Below are positions 47,283 through 56,758 of a stretch of 64,000 nucleotides of DNA, one piece after another. The notes under the pieces are model-generated. The model saw only the letters and a list, made by a program, of their open reading frames with translations, was not told where the DNA came from and did not search any database. The DNA lies in NCBI RefSeq assembly GCF_032813545.1, contig NZ_CP136520.1, positions 3,218,001 through 3,282,000 on the forward strand. Direction: 5' to 3'. Source of the DNA: Nodosilinea sp. E11. Its GTDB lineage: Bacteria > Cyanobacteriota > Cyanobacteriia > Phormidesmidales > Phormidesmidaceae. Position numbers and translations under genes: made by a program. Position 1 is the stretch's first letter. Every line of letters begins with the position of its first letter.

Positions 47283-48281
47283 TCAGCGTCTGCTGAGCTT
47301 TTTGCTGATTTTGCCCGTGGTGCGCTGCAACCAGAGGCGAGCTAGCCGAGCGGGGGTGAGATCGACGATGTCGGTGGGGTGCTTAGCTCGGTAGTCAAAG
47401 AACTGGTTGAGTTCTGCCAAAATCACCTCTAGCCTGGGCAATAGAGATTCGGCTCGGTAGGGCAACAGATCAGCTGCCGTCATGGCCAAAGGCGTAGGGG
47501 TTTGCAGGGCGGCCAGAATGCGATCGCAGTCGTACCCCACCGCATACACCCCGAGCTTATGGCAGTTGAACCCCGGATCGAGATAATCGGCCAATGCTCC
47601 GTTGACGCTGGTAAACACCTGGCACCCACAGGCCATGGCCTCCATAGGCGGCAGGCCAAATCCTTCGCTCACGCGGCTCAGCGCCCAATATTCTGCCGAG
47701 TCGTAGAGAAAGATCTGGCTACGGTTGAAGAGCACCGAGAGATCATCGACAAATCCGGTGAGTTTGACCAGGTTGCAGCGGCTCTCCAACGCCGGGACCA
47801 GCTGATTGAGTAAATAGTCTGACGACTTGCGCACCTGCACCAGCACATCGATATCTCTAGCCTGCTGCCGGTTAGTGAAATTGGCAGAAATTTGGTTTGG
47901 CAGGTAGAACACCAGCCCCGTGGGGCGCTTCTGCCCCCAGTAGCCCATAGAATTGCGACTGACAGTAATGATTGGAATATCGCCCGGCAGATTAAACCCA
48001 TAGCCGCTGCTGTGGGCGTGGTACACCACCGGATAGCCTCGCAGTCGCTTCACCAGGCGAGGAATGTGAAAGCCCCAGCTAATCACAAACATGCTGTTGT
48101 CTAGGTTGGGTTGCCGGAGCAGGTCTTCCAGAAACAGGGTGTCGGGCTCCCGCTGGTCGTAGGTGACGACCTCGGCGGAGCAGATTTGCTGGGCCAGTTT
48201 GAGCGTCTTTAACTCCGCAAATAGTCCACCACAGTGGTAGCGCTTGCCAGTCCCTGGCACAAGAAAGTAGAGATGGCGCAT
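47283..48281 (-). CDS. GT4-like glycosyltransferase
   Basis: A 332-residue GT-B fold glycosyltransferase. The N-terminus [24 protein letters not shown] shows the glycine-rich acceptor loop. The donor-site motif [21 protein letters not shown] carries the E-x7-E signature of family GT4. The sugar and acceptor are unknown; a polysaccharide or wall role is inference. The open frame extends upstream to 48380, but the ATG at 48281 begins the recognisable domain. It lies 52 bases after the LysR gene. Confidence 0.85.
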   Translation of the reverse strand: MRHLYFLVPGTGKRYHCGGLFAELKTLKLAQQICSAEVVTYDQREPDTLFLEDLLRQPNLDNSMFVISWGFHIPRLVKRLRGYPVVYHAHSSGYGFNLPGDIPIITVSRNSMGYWGQKRPTGLVFYLPNQISANFTNRQQARDIDVLVQVRKSSDYLLNQLVPALESRCNLVKLTGFVDDLSVLFNRSQIFLYDSAEYWALSRVSEGFGLPPMEAMACGCQVFTSVNGALADYLDPGFNCHKLGVYAVGYDCDRILAALQTPTPLAMTAADLLPYRAESLLPRLEVILAELNQFFDYRAKHPTDIVDLTPARLARLWLQRTTGKISKKLSRR

Positions 48282-48333
48282 GGGTGGGCCGCAGGTAGAG
48301 ATGCCCCGCATTTTACCTGTATTTCTAGTCGCT

Positions 48334-49239
48334 CTAAACGGCCCTGATGTGGCTAAACTCGCCCGTCTCCCGCAGGGCATCTAAAAAGGCATAGAGGGCA
48401 GGGGTGTGCAGGGCATCTTTGAGAATAGTGGCCCCAATCGGGCGCGAGATTGGGAAGGGCAGGGAGCAGATCTGCACCTCGGAGGGCACGGGCTGGGCGG
48501 CTAGGCGGGGCAAAATGGCAATGCCTAGGCCCTTTTGCACCATCGCCACCATCGATGAATCGTGACGGATGCAGTAGGCGATCTCTAGGGGTTGGTCTTG
48601 GGCACCGAGCACGGTGCGAATGCGGAGACCGCAGCTGCTATGGCTAGAGCCAATGATCGGCCGCTGACGCAGTTCGTCTAGGGTGAGGGTGCTGCCCTGG
48701 GGCTGGTAGCCGGGGGGCAGCAGGGCCACGTAGTCGTCTTCAAAAATTATCAGGCTCTCGACATCGTCACCTGCGATGGTTTCGGCCACGCACAGGTCTA
48801 CTTCGCCCTTGACCAAGGCCTGCTTGAGCTGGTGCAGTTCATCCATTTCGTGGACGCTGATGGCAATGGTGGGGTAGCGGCGGTGGAGACGGGCGATCGC
48901 CCCCGGCAGCACATGGGTGGCCACGCTGCGAAAGGACGCAATCCGCAGGCTGCCTCCCTGCACGCCTCGGGCCTGGTTGGCCTCACTGCCAATGGTGTCG
49001 AGCAGGCCTAGCATGGCGCGGGCATGGGCGGTAATGCGATCGCCTACGGGGGTCAGCCTAGCCCCATGGCGGCCCCGCTGAAGCAGGGTAATTCCCAGTT
49101 CGTCTTCGAGAGTGGCGATGGCGTGGCTAACGGTGGACTGGGTGATATTCAGGGTGAGGGCCGCTTCGCTGAAGTTGCCGCAATCGGCGATCGCCACCAA
49201 AGTCCGCAGTTGAGAAAGCTTGATCTTGCTCAGGTTCAT
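48334..49239 (-). CDS. LysR-family transcriptional regulator
   Basis: A 301-residue regulator with an N-terminal winged helix-turn-helix (~8-67; [27 protein letters not shown]) and a periplasmic-binding-like effector domain (~95-295) starting [19 protein letters not shown]. The effector and targets are unknown. The downstream glycosyltransferase gene on the same strand is one candidate target; the divergent upstream region is another. Confidence 0.93.
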   Translation of the reverse strand: MNLSKIKLSQLRTLVAIADCGNFSEAALTLNITQSTVSHAIATLEDELGITLLQRGRHGARLTPVGDRITAHARAMLGLLDTIGSEANQARGVQGGSLRIASFRSVATHVLPGAIARLHRRYPTIAISVHEMDELHQLKQALVKGEVDLCVAETIAGDDVESLIIFEDDYVALLPPGYQPQGSTLTLDELRQRPIIGSSHSSCGLRIRTVLGAQDQPLEIAYCIRHDSSMVAMVQKGLGIAILPRLAAQPVPSEVQICSLPFPISRPIGATILKDALHTPALYAFLDALRETGEFSHIRAV

Positions 49240-49550
49240 GGTTGCTCCACAGCACCTAAACGCTCACCCCAAGCTATCCGGTAGGGCTAAGGTCAACCTA
49301 TCGATTTTTTGCATAGAACCCATTCACGTCATGCTTTGTTACAAAGCCTCACCACCGATAGATTGAGGACATCGGCAACAGTAGCCCCTCAGCTTGGTTG
49401 TCGATGGTTATGGACCAGCCCATCGGGCAAAGGCCTCAGCACTCTCACCCGATTTTTGGATTCCGGGTTAGCCCCTGGCGACAGGCGCTAACAGAGTCTG
49501 TTGCGCGCCCTGCTTTGGGTAATGACGTCTAGTCACGGGAAGACAGCACG
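49240..49550. promoter_or_regulatory. Divergent promoter region of LysR gene
   Basis: This 311-base gap lies between the LysR gene and a plus-strand small gene. A LysR autoregulatory site (T-N11-A) would be expected here; ATCGATTTTTTGCAT and CACCGATAGATTG are AT-rich candidates but none is clear. A 60-codon frame at 49309-49491 shows no protein-like features. Confidence 0.4.
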
Positions 49551-49835
49551 ATGACCACAACTCGCGACCACAACTATGACCTGCATCGGCAACGCCAGCG
49601 CCTAGAGGTCCTGGTTCAGCCCGTCCAGGGTGCTACCACGCTGGCCCAAACCCTCAAACAGTTAGGAGATAAAACCGTGAGATTCTTTACCGGACAAACC
49701 GAACCGCGCATTTGGCAGCGCAATCGCCAGGGGCAACTTACTTGGTTTGCCCACGACCCCATGACCAACCGCACTCGCCAGTTCTCCTCAGAACAAGACG
49801 TGAGGCTCTGGTTAGAAAAGCGCTACTACGAGTAG
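49551..49835 (+). CDS. Small soluble protein of unknown function
   Basis: A 94-residue protein rich in Arg, Gln and Thr without signal or membrane helix. The second half (RFFTGQTEPRIWQRNRQGQLTWFAHDP then RQFSSEQDVRLWLEKRYYE) looks like a compact beta-then-helix fold. I do not recognise it. GGAAG lies about eleven bases before the ATG. It is alone between the LysR gene and an exported protein gene. Confidence 0.65.
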   Translation: MTTTRDHNYDLHRQRQRLEVLVQPVQGATTLAQTLKQLGDKTVRFFTGQTEPRIWQRNRQGQLTWFAHDPMTNRTRQFSSEQDVRLWLEKRYYE

Positions 49836-50072
49836 CCTGCCTTACGCCCCATCTACGGCCCAGGGACTTGTCTCTGAGGCAGTAAATCCATTGCTGGCAT
49901 TATCCCCGCCGTTGTGAGTAATGGAGTCGTGATGTAGTGGCACTAGTGCACCGTAGCTCAGTCAGGGGGAAGACTTTGGGCATCATTCTGACTTGAAGCG
50001 CAACCCCCTGGGTTATCCTCAGCTACCCCTCGCTACAATGGGCAATAGACTCATGTAAGGAATGCGTTTGCT

Positions 50073-50540
50073 ATGAAACGGTTGTTTGTTGCTCTGGTGA
50101 TGTGTTTTGCGCTGGTGGGCTTTCCAGCTCAGGCAGGAGCGCACCAGGTAGAAACCTTTTACACCCTCGACAACCAGCTAGAGTTTCAGTCGGTCTTTAG
50201 CACCGGGGAGCCCTTTGCTGGAGCAACGGTAACCATCTACGCCCCCAACCAGCCCGATGCGGCTTGGAAGAAAACCACTACCGACAGCGAGGGCCGGTTT
50301 TCGTTTTTGCCCGATGAGTCAATCCCAGGGAACTGGGAAATTGCCATTGAAGACAGCAATAATCTCAGCCATGCCGACTACTGGACAGTGCCTGTAGGCG
50401 ACAAGGGCATTATCTACGATGGCATTGTGCTGGATTCCACTGAGGATGTGCACTACCGAGCCGCAACGGCGCTGCTGCCGATGGTGGTATCGATTGGGGG
50501 GGCGTTGGCCTGGCTTGGGTTTACCCGGCGGCGGCGCTAA
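50073..50540 (+). CDS. Exported, membrane-tethered Ig-like protein
   Basis: A 155-residue protein with a signal peptide (~1-23, ending AGA-H), a beta-sandwich domain like carboxypeptidase-regulatory folds (SVFSTGEPFAGATVTIYAPN, DSEGRFSFLPDESIPGNWEI), and a C-terminal helix (~131-150) with TRRRR at the end. The arrangement resembles proteins found with metal transport genes, but none lies here. Function unknown. Confidence 0.72.
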   Translation: MKRLFVALVMCFALVGFPAQAGAHQVETFYTLDNQLEFQSVFSTGEPFAGATVTIYAPNQPDAAWKKTTTDSEGRFSFLPDESIPGNWEIAIEDSNNLSHADYWTVPVGDKGIIYDGIVLDSTEDVHYRAATALLPMVVSIGGALAWLGFTRRRR

Positions 50541-50871
50541 CGGTCTTCTCTCACTGCTTGGGCACCTAGTTGCTAGCAGCAACCAGGTGCTCCCATCTGT
50601 CTTTGGCTAGATGTAACACTCATCCTTTCCTCGCTAGTGGTACGATGTTAAGGAATAATAAGCATTTCCACGGGCCGTTCTTTGCCCCTTTAAGCTGTTT
50701 GCGGCGGTTATCAGAGTTATTGAGTTATCTGAAGTAGTTCGGTTTGCTGATATCTCGATTTTGCAATCAAGCTTGGGTTCTGTTCAACTCCCACAGGGTG
50801 AGCAGTTTTTTTTTGGGCAAATATAGTCCAGCTCTGATTTGCGCCCCTTAAACGTTTGTGGAGACCATTCC
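50541..50871 (+). promoter_or_regulatory. desA upstream region
   Basis: This 331-base gap contains the hairpin at 50563-50591, an AT-rich stretch, and a run of ten T residues near 50805-50815 close to the desaturase gene. Such leaders in cold-induced desaturase genes can be regulatory, but nothing specific is visible here. Confidence 0.4.
50563..50591 (+). terminator. Hairpin after exported protein gene
   Basis: GCACCTAGTTGCT pairs with AGCAACCAGGTGC (one A-C mismatch) around a three-base loop, 22 bases after the stop. No T-run follows. Confidence 0.6.
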
Positions 50872-51912
50872 TTGACTGCAACTATTGAGCCTTCCGCTAG
50901 AGCCGCGGAGACTAATCCTTACGACAACCTGACCCTAAAGCAGGTAATTCAAACTATTCCTAAAGCCTATTTTCAAAAAGATCCTCGCAAAGCTTGGACC
51001 CAGCTGGGGCTGAGTGTAGGGGCGGTGATCTTGGGCTATGGCGCGATCGCACTGTCGCCCTGGTTTTTGCTGCCGGTGGCCTGGTTTATCACGGGCACTG
51101 CCCTGACTGGCTTTTTTGTAGTGGGCCACGACTGTGGCCACCGCTCCTTTGCTAACCGCCGTTGGGTAAATAACTGGGTGGGGCACCTCGTGATGCTGCC
51201 GCTGATTTACCCCTTCCATAGCTGGCGACTACTCCATGACATTCACCACCGCCACACCAACGACATGGAGATCGACAACGCCTGGGCTCCCTGGAGCCCG
51301 GAAGAGTACGCTGGGGCCGGTGTTGTGTTGCAAACGGTGTACCGTCACATGCGGCGCTGGCTGTGGTGGTTGGCTTCGGTCGCCCACTGGGGGGCGCTGC
51401 ACTTCGACCTGCGCAACTTTGAGCCCCGCGACCATGGCAAGGTGAAGCGCTCTATTGCAGCGGTGGTGATTTTTGCAGCGGTGTTCTTCCCTACGTTGCT
51501 CTACTTCACTGGCCCCTGGGGCGTGGTCAAGTTTTGGCTGATGCCCTGGTTGGGCTACCACTTTTGGATGAGCACCTTTACCCTGGTGCACCACACTATT
51601 CCTGAAATTCAGTTTCGCTACAGCGATACCTGGAACGAGGTGGAAGCGCAGCTTTCCGGTACCCTGCACTGCGATTATCCCAAGTGGGTTGAAGTGCTGT
51701 GCCACGACATCAACGTCCATGTTCCCCACCATATTTCAGTGGGTATTCCGTCCTATAACCTACGGCCAGCCTACGCGGCTCTGTTAGAGAACTGGGCTCC
51801 GCTGATGAAAGAAACTAAGTTTTCTTGGGATCTGATGCGAACGATTACTAGCCGTTGTCACATCTATCATCCAGAGCGGGCTTACCAAACCTTTCGGGAC
51901 CTAAAGCAGTAA
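50872..51912 (+). CDS. desA: Acyl-lipid delta-12 desaturase
   Basis: A 346-residue membrane di-iron desaturase. The three histidine boxes are HDCGH (86-90), HDIHH (122-126) and HVPHH (283-287), separated by membrane-spanning segments. The sequence recalls Synechocystis DesA along its length (GTALTGFFVVGHDCGHRSFA, YPFHSWRLLHD, CHDINVHVPHH), so it should insert a double bond at delta-12 of oleoyl lipids. The TTG at 50872 is preferred because GGAG lies eight bases upstream and it gives the expected MTATIEPS start. Confidence 0.93.
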   Translation: MTATIEPSARAAETNPYDNLTLKQVIQTIPKAYFQKDPRKAWTQLGLSVGAVILGYGAIALSPWFLLPVAWFITGTALTGFFVVGHDCGHRSFANRRWVNNWVGHLVMLPLIYPFHSWRLLHDIHHRHTNDMEIDNAWAPWSPEEYAGAGVVLQTVYRHMRRWLWWLASVAHWGALHFDLRNFEPRDHGKVKRSIAAVVIFAAVFFPTLLYFTGPWGVVKFWLMPWLGYHFWMSTFTLVHHTIPEIQFRYSDTWNEVEAQLSGTLHCDYPKWVEVLCHDINVHVPHHISVGIPSYNLRPAYAALLENWAPLMKETKFSWDLMRTITSRCHIYHPERAYQTFRDLKQ

Positions 51913-51960
51913 GGTGATTCCTCGCCCTGAGTGGTGCACCTCGTTCATTTGACCGCAACT

Positions 51961-51991
51961 AACCGGCTCAGCACTCCTGGGCCGGTTTTGG
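51961..51991 (+). terminator. Terminator after desA
   Basis: AACCGGCTCAG pairs with CTGGGCCGGTT (one wobble) around CACTC, running into TTGGCTT, 48 bases after the desA stop. Confidence 0.65.
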
Positions 51992-52149
51992 CTTAACTGG
52001 GGACAATTGGTAAACTGCGACACGTTAGGCCCGCAAGAGATAGTTGCGATCGCCACAATCGTGGGTAGCATTAGGAGTCTTGTCAGCCTAGATCCTGATC
52101 TCGATTCCACTCCACTCGACTCCACTCCTCACCGCCGCTTCACTATCCT

Positions 52150-53622
52150 ATGGCCCTGTTCTCTCGCCCGCTGAGTACATTGATGACCACTGCCGCCGTG
52201 GTGCTTGCGGGATTAACCGCAGCCCCGATGGCCAGAGCCCAGCAGTTTGACCAACAGCCTATCGACCCCAACCTGGCCGTGGCGATCGCCAGCCCGGTGC
52301 GCGATGGGGCGCTCCACAACCTGATGATTTTGACCCAGGTGCCTAACCAACGGCAGTGTTGGCAAGAGCAGGGGACCGCCCAGGGGCCGGTGACGGTTGA
52401 TCCGCTGCTGCTGAACTTTGACTTTACCGGGGCATGCGATCGCAAAACCGACAGCAACGGCTATTCTGTGCGCATCAATGGTCAAGATCTGGGTGTGCAC
52501 TATCGCCTAGAAATTTCGACCCGACAGAATGATCTGGTGCTGTTTGCTCGACCCACCCGCGATCGCAGCGCTCCCCCCATCGAAATTGGTCGCACCAATG
52601 GCCGCGCCAACGGTTTTCTCAGAATTCAGCTTAATCCCGGCTGGCAGATGGCCCGTCGCCTCTACAATGGGCAACCCGTCGGCCACATCTATCTCACCCA
52701 TGATGCTCCCCTAGAGGTGCAGCTAGCCGCCGGGGCTGCCCCCATCGGGAGTACCCCCACCCCGGCGCGCCCCCAACCGAGCCCTCCAATATCGACCCTA
52801 CCGCCGCCGCCACCCCCCAGTGGCACCACGCCCACTGGCAATCACTTTCGCGTCGTTGTCCCCATTACCGGCGGCGACACCCTCCAGCGGGTGCGGGCCG
52901 TAGAACCCGAGTCGTTTCGCACTACGGTCAATGGTGAAGCCGTGGTGCAAGTAGGCTTGTTCAGCGAACAGCAGCGGGCCGATGAGGTCTATCGGGCCTT
53001 AGTCGCCGCCAGTTTGCCCGCAAAAATTCTCAGCGCCTCAGCTCCGGCAGTCGCTTCTATGCCTCCTCTGCCGCCCATTCCCCAGGGAGCCGTGGTGGTC
53101 GTCATTGACCCTGGTCATGGTGGCCGCGACCCCGGTGCTGTGGGCATTGGCGGCCTGCAAGAAAAGCAGATCAATACCACGATCTCTAACCGGGTAAGGC
53201 AGCAGCTCCAGGCGGCGGGCATTACGGTACTGATGACCCGCGACAGCGATGTCTATGTCGATCTCGATGCCCGTGCCCAGTTTGCCAACCGGGCCGGAGC
53301 CAACCTGTTTGTCAGCATCCACGCCAATGCCATTAGCATGAGCCGCCCCGAGGTGAACGGGCTCGAAACCTACTACTTCTCTAGCGGCGAGCGGTTGGCC
53401 CGCAGCATTCACAGCGCTGTGCTGCGGAATGTCAGTATGCGCGATCGCGGCGTACGCACGGCTCGCTTCTACGTGCTGCGCTATACCACCATGCCCTCGG
53501 TGCTGGTCGAAACTGGCTTCGTCACTGGGACCGAAGACGCTGCCCGTTTCCGCAATCCCGCCGCCGTCAACCAAATTGCTGATGGCATTGCGCGCGGGAT
53601 TCTCGACTATCTCGGCCGGTGA
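52150..53622 (+). CDS. N-acetylmuramoyl-L-alanine amidase with DUF3747-like domain
   Basis: A 490-residue exported amidase. Signal peptide (~1-31, ending ARA-Q), DUF3747-like N-terminal domain (~32-190; QCWQEQGTAQGPVTVDPLLLNFDFTG, CDRKTDSNGYSVRINGQDLG), a Pro-rich linker (~195-235), an SPOR-like segment (~235-300; VQVGLFSEQQRADEVYRALVAASL), and an Amidase_3 domain with His323 (DPGHGG), Glu338, His391 (SIHANA) and Glu454 (LVETGF). It should cleave peptidoglycan cross-stems like the amidase at 3995, but its accessory domains differ. Confidence 0.93.
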   Translation: MALFSRPLSTLMTTAAVVLAGLTAAPMARAQQFDQQPIDPNLAVAIASPVRDGALHNLMILTQVPNQRQCWQEQGTAQGPVTVDPLLLNFDFTGACDRKTDSNGYSVRINGQDLGVHYRLEISTRQNDLVLFARPTRDRSAPPIEIGRTNGRANGFLRIQLNPGWQMARRLYNGQPVGHIYLTHDAPLEVQLAAGAAPIGSTPTPARPQPSPPISTLPPPPPPSGTTPTGNHFRVVVPITGGDTLQRVRAVEPESFRTTVNGEAVVQVGLFSEQQRADEVYRALVAASLPAKILSASAPAVASMPPLPPIPQGAVVVVIDPGHGGRDPGAVGIGGLQEKQINTTISNRVRQQLQAAGITVLMTRDSDVYVDLDARAQFANRAGANLFVSIHANAISMSRPEVNGLETYYFSSGERLARSIHSAVLRNVSMRDRGVRTARFYVLRYTTMPSVLVETGFVTGTEDAARFRNPAAVNQIADGIARGILDYLGR

Positions 53623-53656
53623 TGGGCCTTATGAATCATGCAGGCTCAGGCTCAAT

Positions 53657-53980
53657 TTAATAGTTCAGTCGGGCAGGGGCAGGTTGTAGCCGGGCTGGCT
53701 TCGCTTGGTGGCCAGGCACTGAAGGAGCGTCTAAAGCAGCCTCTAGCAACGCGGCTTCTAGCAATACTTCAGAAAAATCAAATTTGATGGGCTGAGGTAG
53801 AAAGTCGAGAGGCTGCATGTCTACAAGATCGCCAGTAAACACGGGTGCAGCCAAAGAACAGGGTGCCCAACGGCTCTCTACGGGCACTCCCAGTTGGCTA
53901 CACTGCCCTCCTCGCCGCCCCTCGGGATCATAAAAACGGCAGCGGCTGCAAGATGACACCTGGCACTGCACTGATTTCAT
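53657..53980 (-). CDS. Small cysteine-rich protein of unknown function
   Basis: A 107-residue protein with cysteines at 6, 11, 14, 27 and 41 in MKSVQCQVSSCSRCRFYDPE, GGQCSQLGVPV and WAPCSLAAPVF. The spacing suggests a metal-binding site. The C-terminal half (from ~55) is acidic then Pro/Ala-rich. The pattern looks like a cyanobacterial conserved hypothetical, but I cannot name it. It converges with the amidase gene. Confidence 0.72.
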   Translation of the reverse strand: MKSVQCQVSSCSRCRFYDPEGRRGGQCSQLGVPVESRWAPCSLAAPVFTGDLVDMQPLDFLPQPIKFDFSEVLLEAALLEAALDAPSVPGHQAKPARLQPAPARLNY

Positions 53981-54482
53981 AATGGCTTCCTAAAGCTGCA
54001 CGTACCTCCCCATTCTTACTCTTGGAAAATTTAAGGGTTGTGGAATCTAAAATCCCAAACACCTAGGCTTTGCTAGACCTTGGCCTCTAAGGTAAATGAA
54101 TCGACTTCACATTTTCTTTATATTCTTGTTAGGCATAGTCACAATTGTATGAACGGCTAATCCAAAAAACTTTACTCAACGTAAACCTGTCGGGGATCGC
54201 CTCAAACAAGGGTAGTATCGCTGTGTAATAAAGTGCGGTCAAGATAAAATAGATAGTCTGCTTTTGTAAACAGGTTTTAAATATCAGGGTGCAGAGGCTT
54301 CAATTACAAATAACTGCTTGTTCTATTCTGCATCCTTCTCTAGGTAGATCCGGCAATCGATATTGAGTTTCCTGGCTTACTCTAGTTAAGCGTCTTTGTT
54401 AAGAGCCGTTGATGGATCCCTGATGCAAAGCAATATGGCCTGCTGCGGTGTCTAACCCCAGGCTGTGGCATAATCCTGGCCT
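53981..54482. other. AT-rich gap without supported gene
   Basis: This 502-base gap is markedly AT-rich compared with its neighbours. The only frame of note is an 18-codon hydrophobic one at 54096-54152 with TAAGG just upstream. GGCATAAT just before the methyltransferase ATG could be part of its promoter. No RNA gene or repeat was recognised. Confidence 0.4.
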
Positions 54483-55475
54483 ATGGGCGCTTCTAACCTG
54501 CTGCTAAAACTGAGTCGTCGGCTATGGTCTGAGGAGAGCGATCGCGCTGCCTTTATCGATGCCTTAGTCCACCCTCAACCCTACCCTGCCGCCATTGTCT
54601 GGACTCAGCCGCGTCCCGAGCAGGTTCCCTTTGCGATCGCGCCGCCGCTGCCCTGGCAGCCGGCTTGGGTAGATCGCCTGGCGGCGGATCAGCGACCTGG
54701 GCGCCATGCCCTGCACCAGGCGGGGGCTTACTACTGCCTAGATATGGCTTCGGTATTTGCGGCGGCTGTGTTCAGCGCGATCGCGATCCCGGTAGAGTCA
54801 GTGCTCGATCTCTGTGCCGCCCCTGGGGGAAAGAGCCTGCTGGCGCGCCAGGCATTTCATCCCGATCGCCTCTGGTGCAACGAGGTCGTTCGCAAACGGG
54901 TCAAAATTTTAATCTCAAACCTCAAGCGGTGCGGGGCGACTGAGGCGCTGGTGTTCAACCTCGATCCTCAAGCCTTTGCTGAGCAGATGCCCCACAGTGC
55001 CTCGGTGGTCATTGTCGATGCCCCCTGTAGTGGGCAGTCGCTGCTGGCGAAGGGCGATCAGGCCCTGGGCTGTTTTCATCCGGTCACCATCAAAAAAAAT
55101 GCCAGCCGTCAAAAACGTATTCTCACCAGCGCCGCCCAAACCGTGGCCGGGGGCGGTTACTTGGCCTACATGACCTGTACCTTTTCCTCAGAAGAAAATG
55201 AGCAAGTCGCTGAATGGCTACTCAAAAAATTTCCTCAGTTTGAAGCGGTTGAGGTGCCCGTCCTGGCTGACTACGCTTCGCCCCTGGCCAGCTTTCCCTG
55301 CTACCGGCTGTGGCCTCAATCGGGGCTCGGGGCAGGCGGTTTTACCGTTCTTCTGCGCCACCGACAAGAGCCCTTGCCGCCCGTCGATCTCAGCTTGCTG
55401 ACTGCTAAAGCCATGCCGATCTACGGCGATCGCCCCCCACCCGACAGTGGCACAACCGGCCATCCCTCGCTCTAG
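54483..55475 (+). CDS. RsmB/NSUN-family RNA m5C methyltransferase
   Basis: A 330-residue SAM-dependent RNA cytosine-5 methyltransferase. The SAM loop is LDLCAAPGGKS (~109-119). The catalytic cysteines are Cys182 in DAPCSGQSLL and Cys232 in YMTCTFSSEENE. The N-terminal part is short and lacks the NusB-like domain of RsmB, so it is closer to the RsmF/NSUN type. The RNA target is not known. A repeat begins two bases after the stop. Confidence 0.9.
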   Translation: MGASNLLLKLSRRLWSEESDRAAFIDALVHPQPYPAAIVWTQPRPEQVPFAIAPPLPWQPAWVDRLAADQRPGRHALHQAGAYYCLDMASVFAAAVFSAIAIPVESVLDLCAAPGGKSLLARQAFHPDRLWCNEVVRKRVKILISNLKRCGATEALVFNLDPQAFAEQMPHSASVVIVDAPCSGQSLLAKGDQALGCFHPVTIKKNASRQKRILTSAAQTVAGGGYLAYMTCTFSSEENEQVAEWLLKKFPQFEAVEVPVLADYASPLASFPCYRLWPQSGLGAGGFTVLLRHRQEPLPPVDLSLLTAKAMPIYGDRPPPDSGTTGHPSL

Positions 55476-55476
55476 C

Positions 55477-55583
55477 TAAGGAGATTGCTAGAAAAGAAGC
55501 TCCCCGCTGTATTCGGCGACTGTAACCACCGTAGGATGGGCACTGCCCACCATCAGGGAGAAAATTTTTCAGAAGTCGCCTAA
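55477..55583. repeat. 107-base dispersed repeat, copy B
   Basis: From TAAGGAGATT to TCGCCTAA, matching copy A at 46194-46300 without gaps. It lies at the very end of the methyltransferase gene (stop at 55473-55475). The hairpin GATGGGCA-C-TGCCCACC keeps one T-G pair. It may serve as 3' end structure for that gene. Confidence 0.75.
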
Positions 55584-55752
55584 CCGGTCGGGGCACCCAG
55601 GGCCGCACAGCAGGGGCACTGTCGCTGCAAACACGTACTCCCTATCAGGCCGTGGCGTTGGCCTTTGGCCTCTATCTTGAGGGTCTACCTTGGGGCCTAG
55701 CCCGAGGGCCGCTATGCTGAAGACTGTATCCCTACAGTGATCCCCGGCGACT

Positions 55753-56637
55753 ATGGCGAGTCCTTCTACCCGTCCTCGACCCTCCCTTTTCGATGCCATC
55801 ATTCGACTGTTGCGTTGGGACAAGCCGGCTGGGCGACTCATTTTAATGATCCCGGCCCTGTGGTCGGTGGTGCTGGCCGCCGAGGGGCAGCCGCCGTTGC
55901 CATTAGTGGGTGTCATCATCTTGGGCACTCTGGCGACCAGTGCAGCTGGCTGCGTCGTCAACGACCTGTGGGATCGTAACATTGACCCCCATGTGGCCCG
56001 CACCCGTACCCGCCCCCTGGCGGCCCGCGATCTCACGGTACAAGTCGGTTTGGGCGTCCTGCTGGTATCGCTGCTCTGTGCCTACGGGTTATCGCTCTAT
56101 CTCAATGCCCTTAGCTTTTGGCTCTGCGTGTTGGCGGTGCCATTTATTTTGTTCTACCCGCTGGCAAAGCGGGTGTTTCCGGTGCCGCAGCTGGTGCTAT
56201 CTCTGGCTTGGGGGTTTGCGGTACTGATTCCCTGGGCAGCGGTGAAGAGCACCCTAGAGCTGCCCGTATGGATATTGTGGCTTGCCGTGGTGCTCTGGAC
56301 CCTCGGCTTTGATACCGTCTATGCCATCCCCGATCGCGACGACGATCGCCGCTTGGGCGTCAATTCTGCGGCCCTTTACTTTGGTGACTACACCCCCCAG
56401 TTTGTGGGCTTTTGCTATTTAGGCACCTGGCTGCTGTTCATTTGGCTAGGCCTATTGCTCTTTTTGGCTCTGCCCTACTGGCTGGGGTTAGCGATCGCGC
56501 TGATGGCCTGGTCCCGGCAGTCATATCTACTCAGCCGTTACAACCCACCCTTGAGCCTCTACGGGCAAGTCTTCAGGCAAAATGTCCAGCTCGGCTTCGG
56601 GTTGCTAGTCGGTATGATTTTAGGCATGCTGCTCTAA
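55753..56637 (+). CDS. 4-hydroxybenzoate polyprenyltransferase, UbiA family
   Basis: A 294-residue UbiA-family integral membrane prenyltransferase with about eight or nine helices. The first aspartate motif is NDLWDRNID (70-78) and the second is DTVYAIPDRDDDRR (from 187), both used to bind the prenyl diphosphate through magnesium. In cyanobacteria the closest enzyme attaches solanesyl to 4-hydroxybenzoate for plastoquinone (Synechocystis slr0926). That assignment is from memory and context; a related quinone role is possible. It starts 53 bases after the known gap region and precedes gatB. Confidence 0.9.
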   Translation: MASPSTRPRPSLFDAIIRLLRWDKPAGRLILMIPALWSVVLAAEGQPPLPLVGVIILGTLATSAAGCVVNDLWDRNIDPHVARTRTRPLAARDLTVQVGLGVLLVSLLCAYGLSLYLNALSFWLCVLAVPFILFYPLAKRVFPVPQLVLSLAWGFAVLIPWAAVKSTLELPVWILWLAVVLWTLGFDTVYAIPDRDDDRRLGVNSAALYFGDYTPQFVGFCYLGTWLLFIWLGLLLFLALPYWLGLAIALMAWSRQSYLLSRYNPPLSLYGQVFRQNVQLGFGLLVGMILGMLL

Positions 56638-56758
56638 TTCCCACTTTCCTGACTGGCTAGCTTGGCCGTAACTCGGCAAACGCCGTTGCTGGCCCACCTC
56701 CGCACCCCCTCCAGAGCTACAATAGGCAAGCTACTGTGATTGTCCATTGGAGCGGTCT

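Noticed and set aside
49309-49491. 60-codon frame upstream of the small gene at 49551
   Set aside because: No start signal or domain, and it occupies the LysR promoter region.
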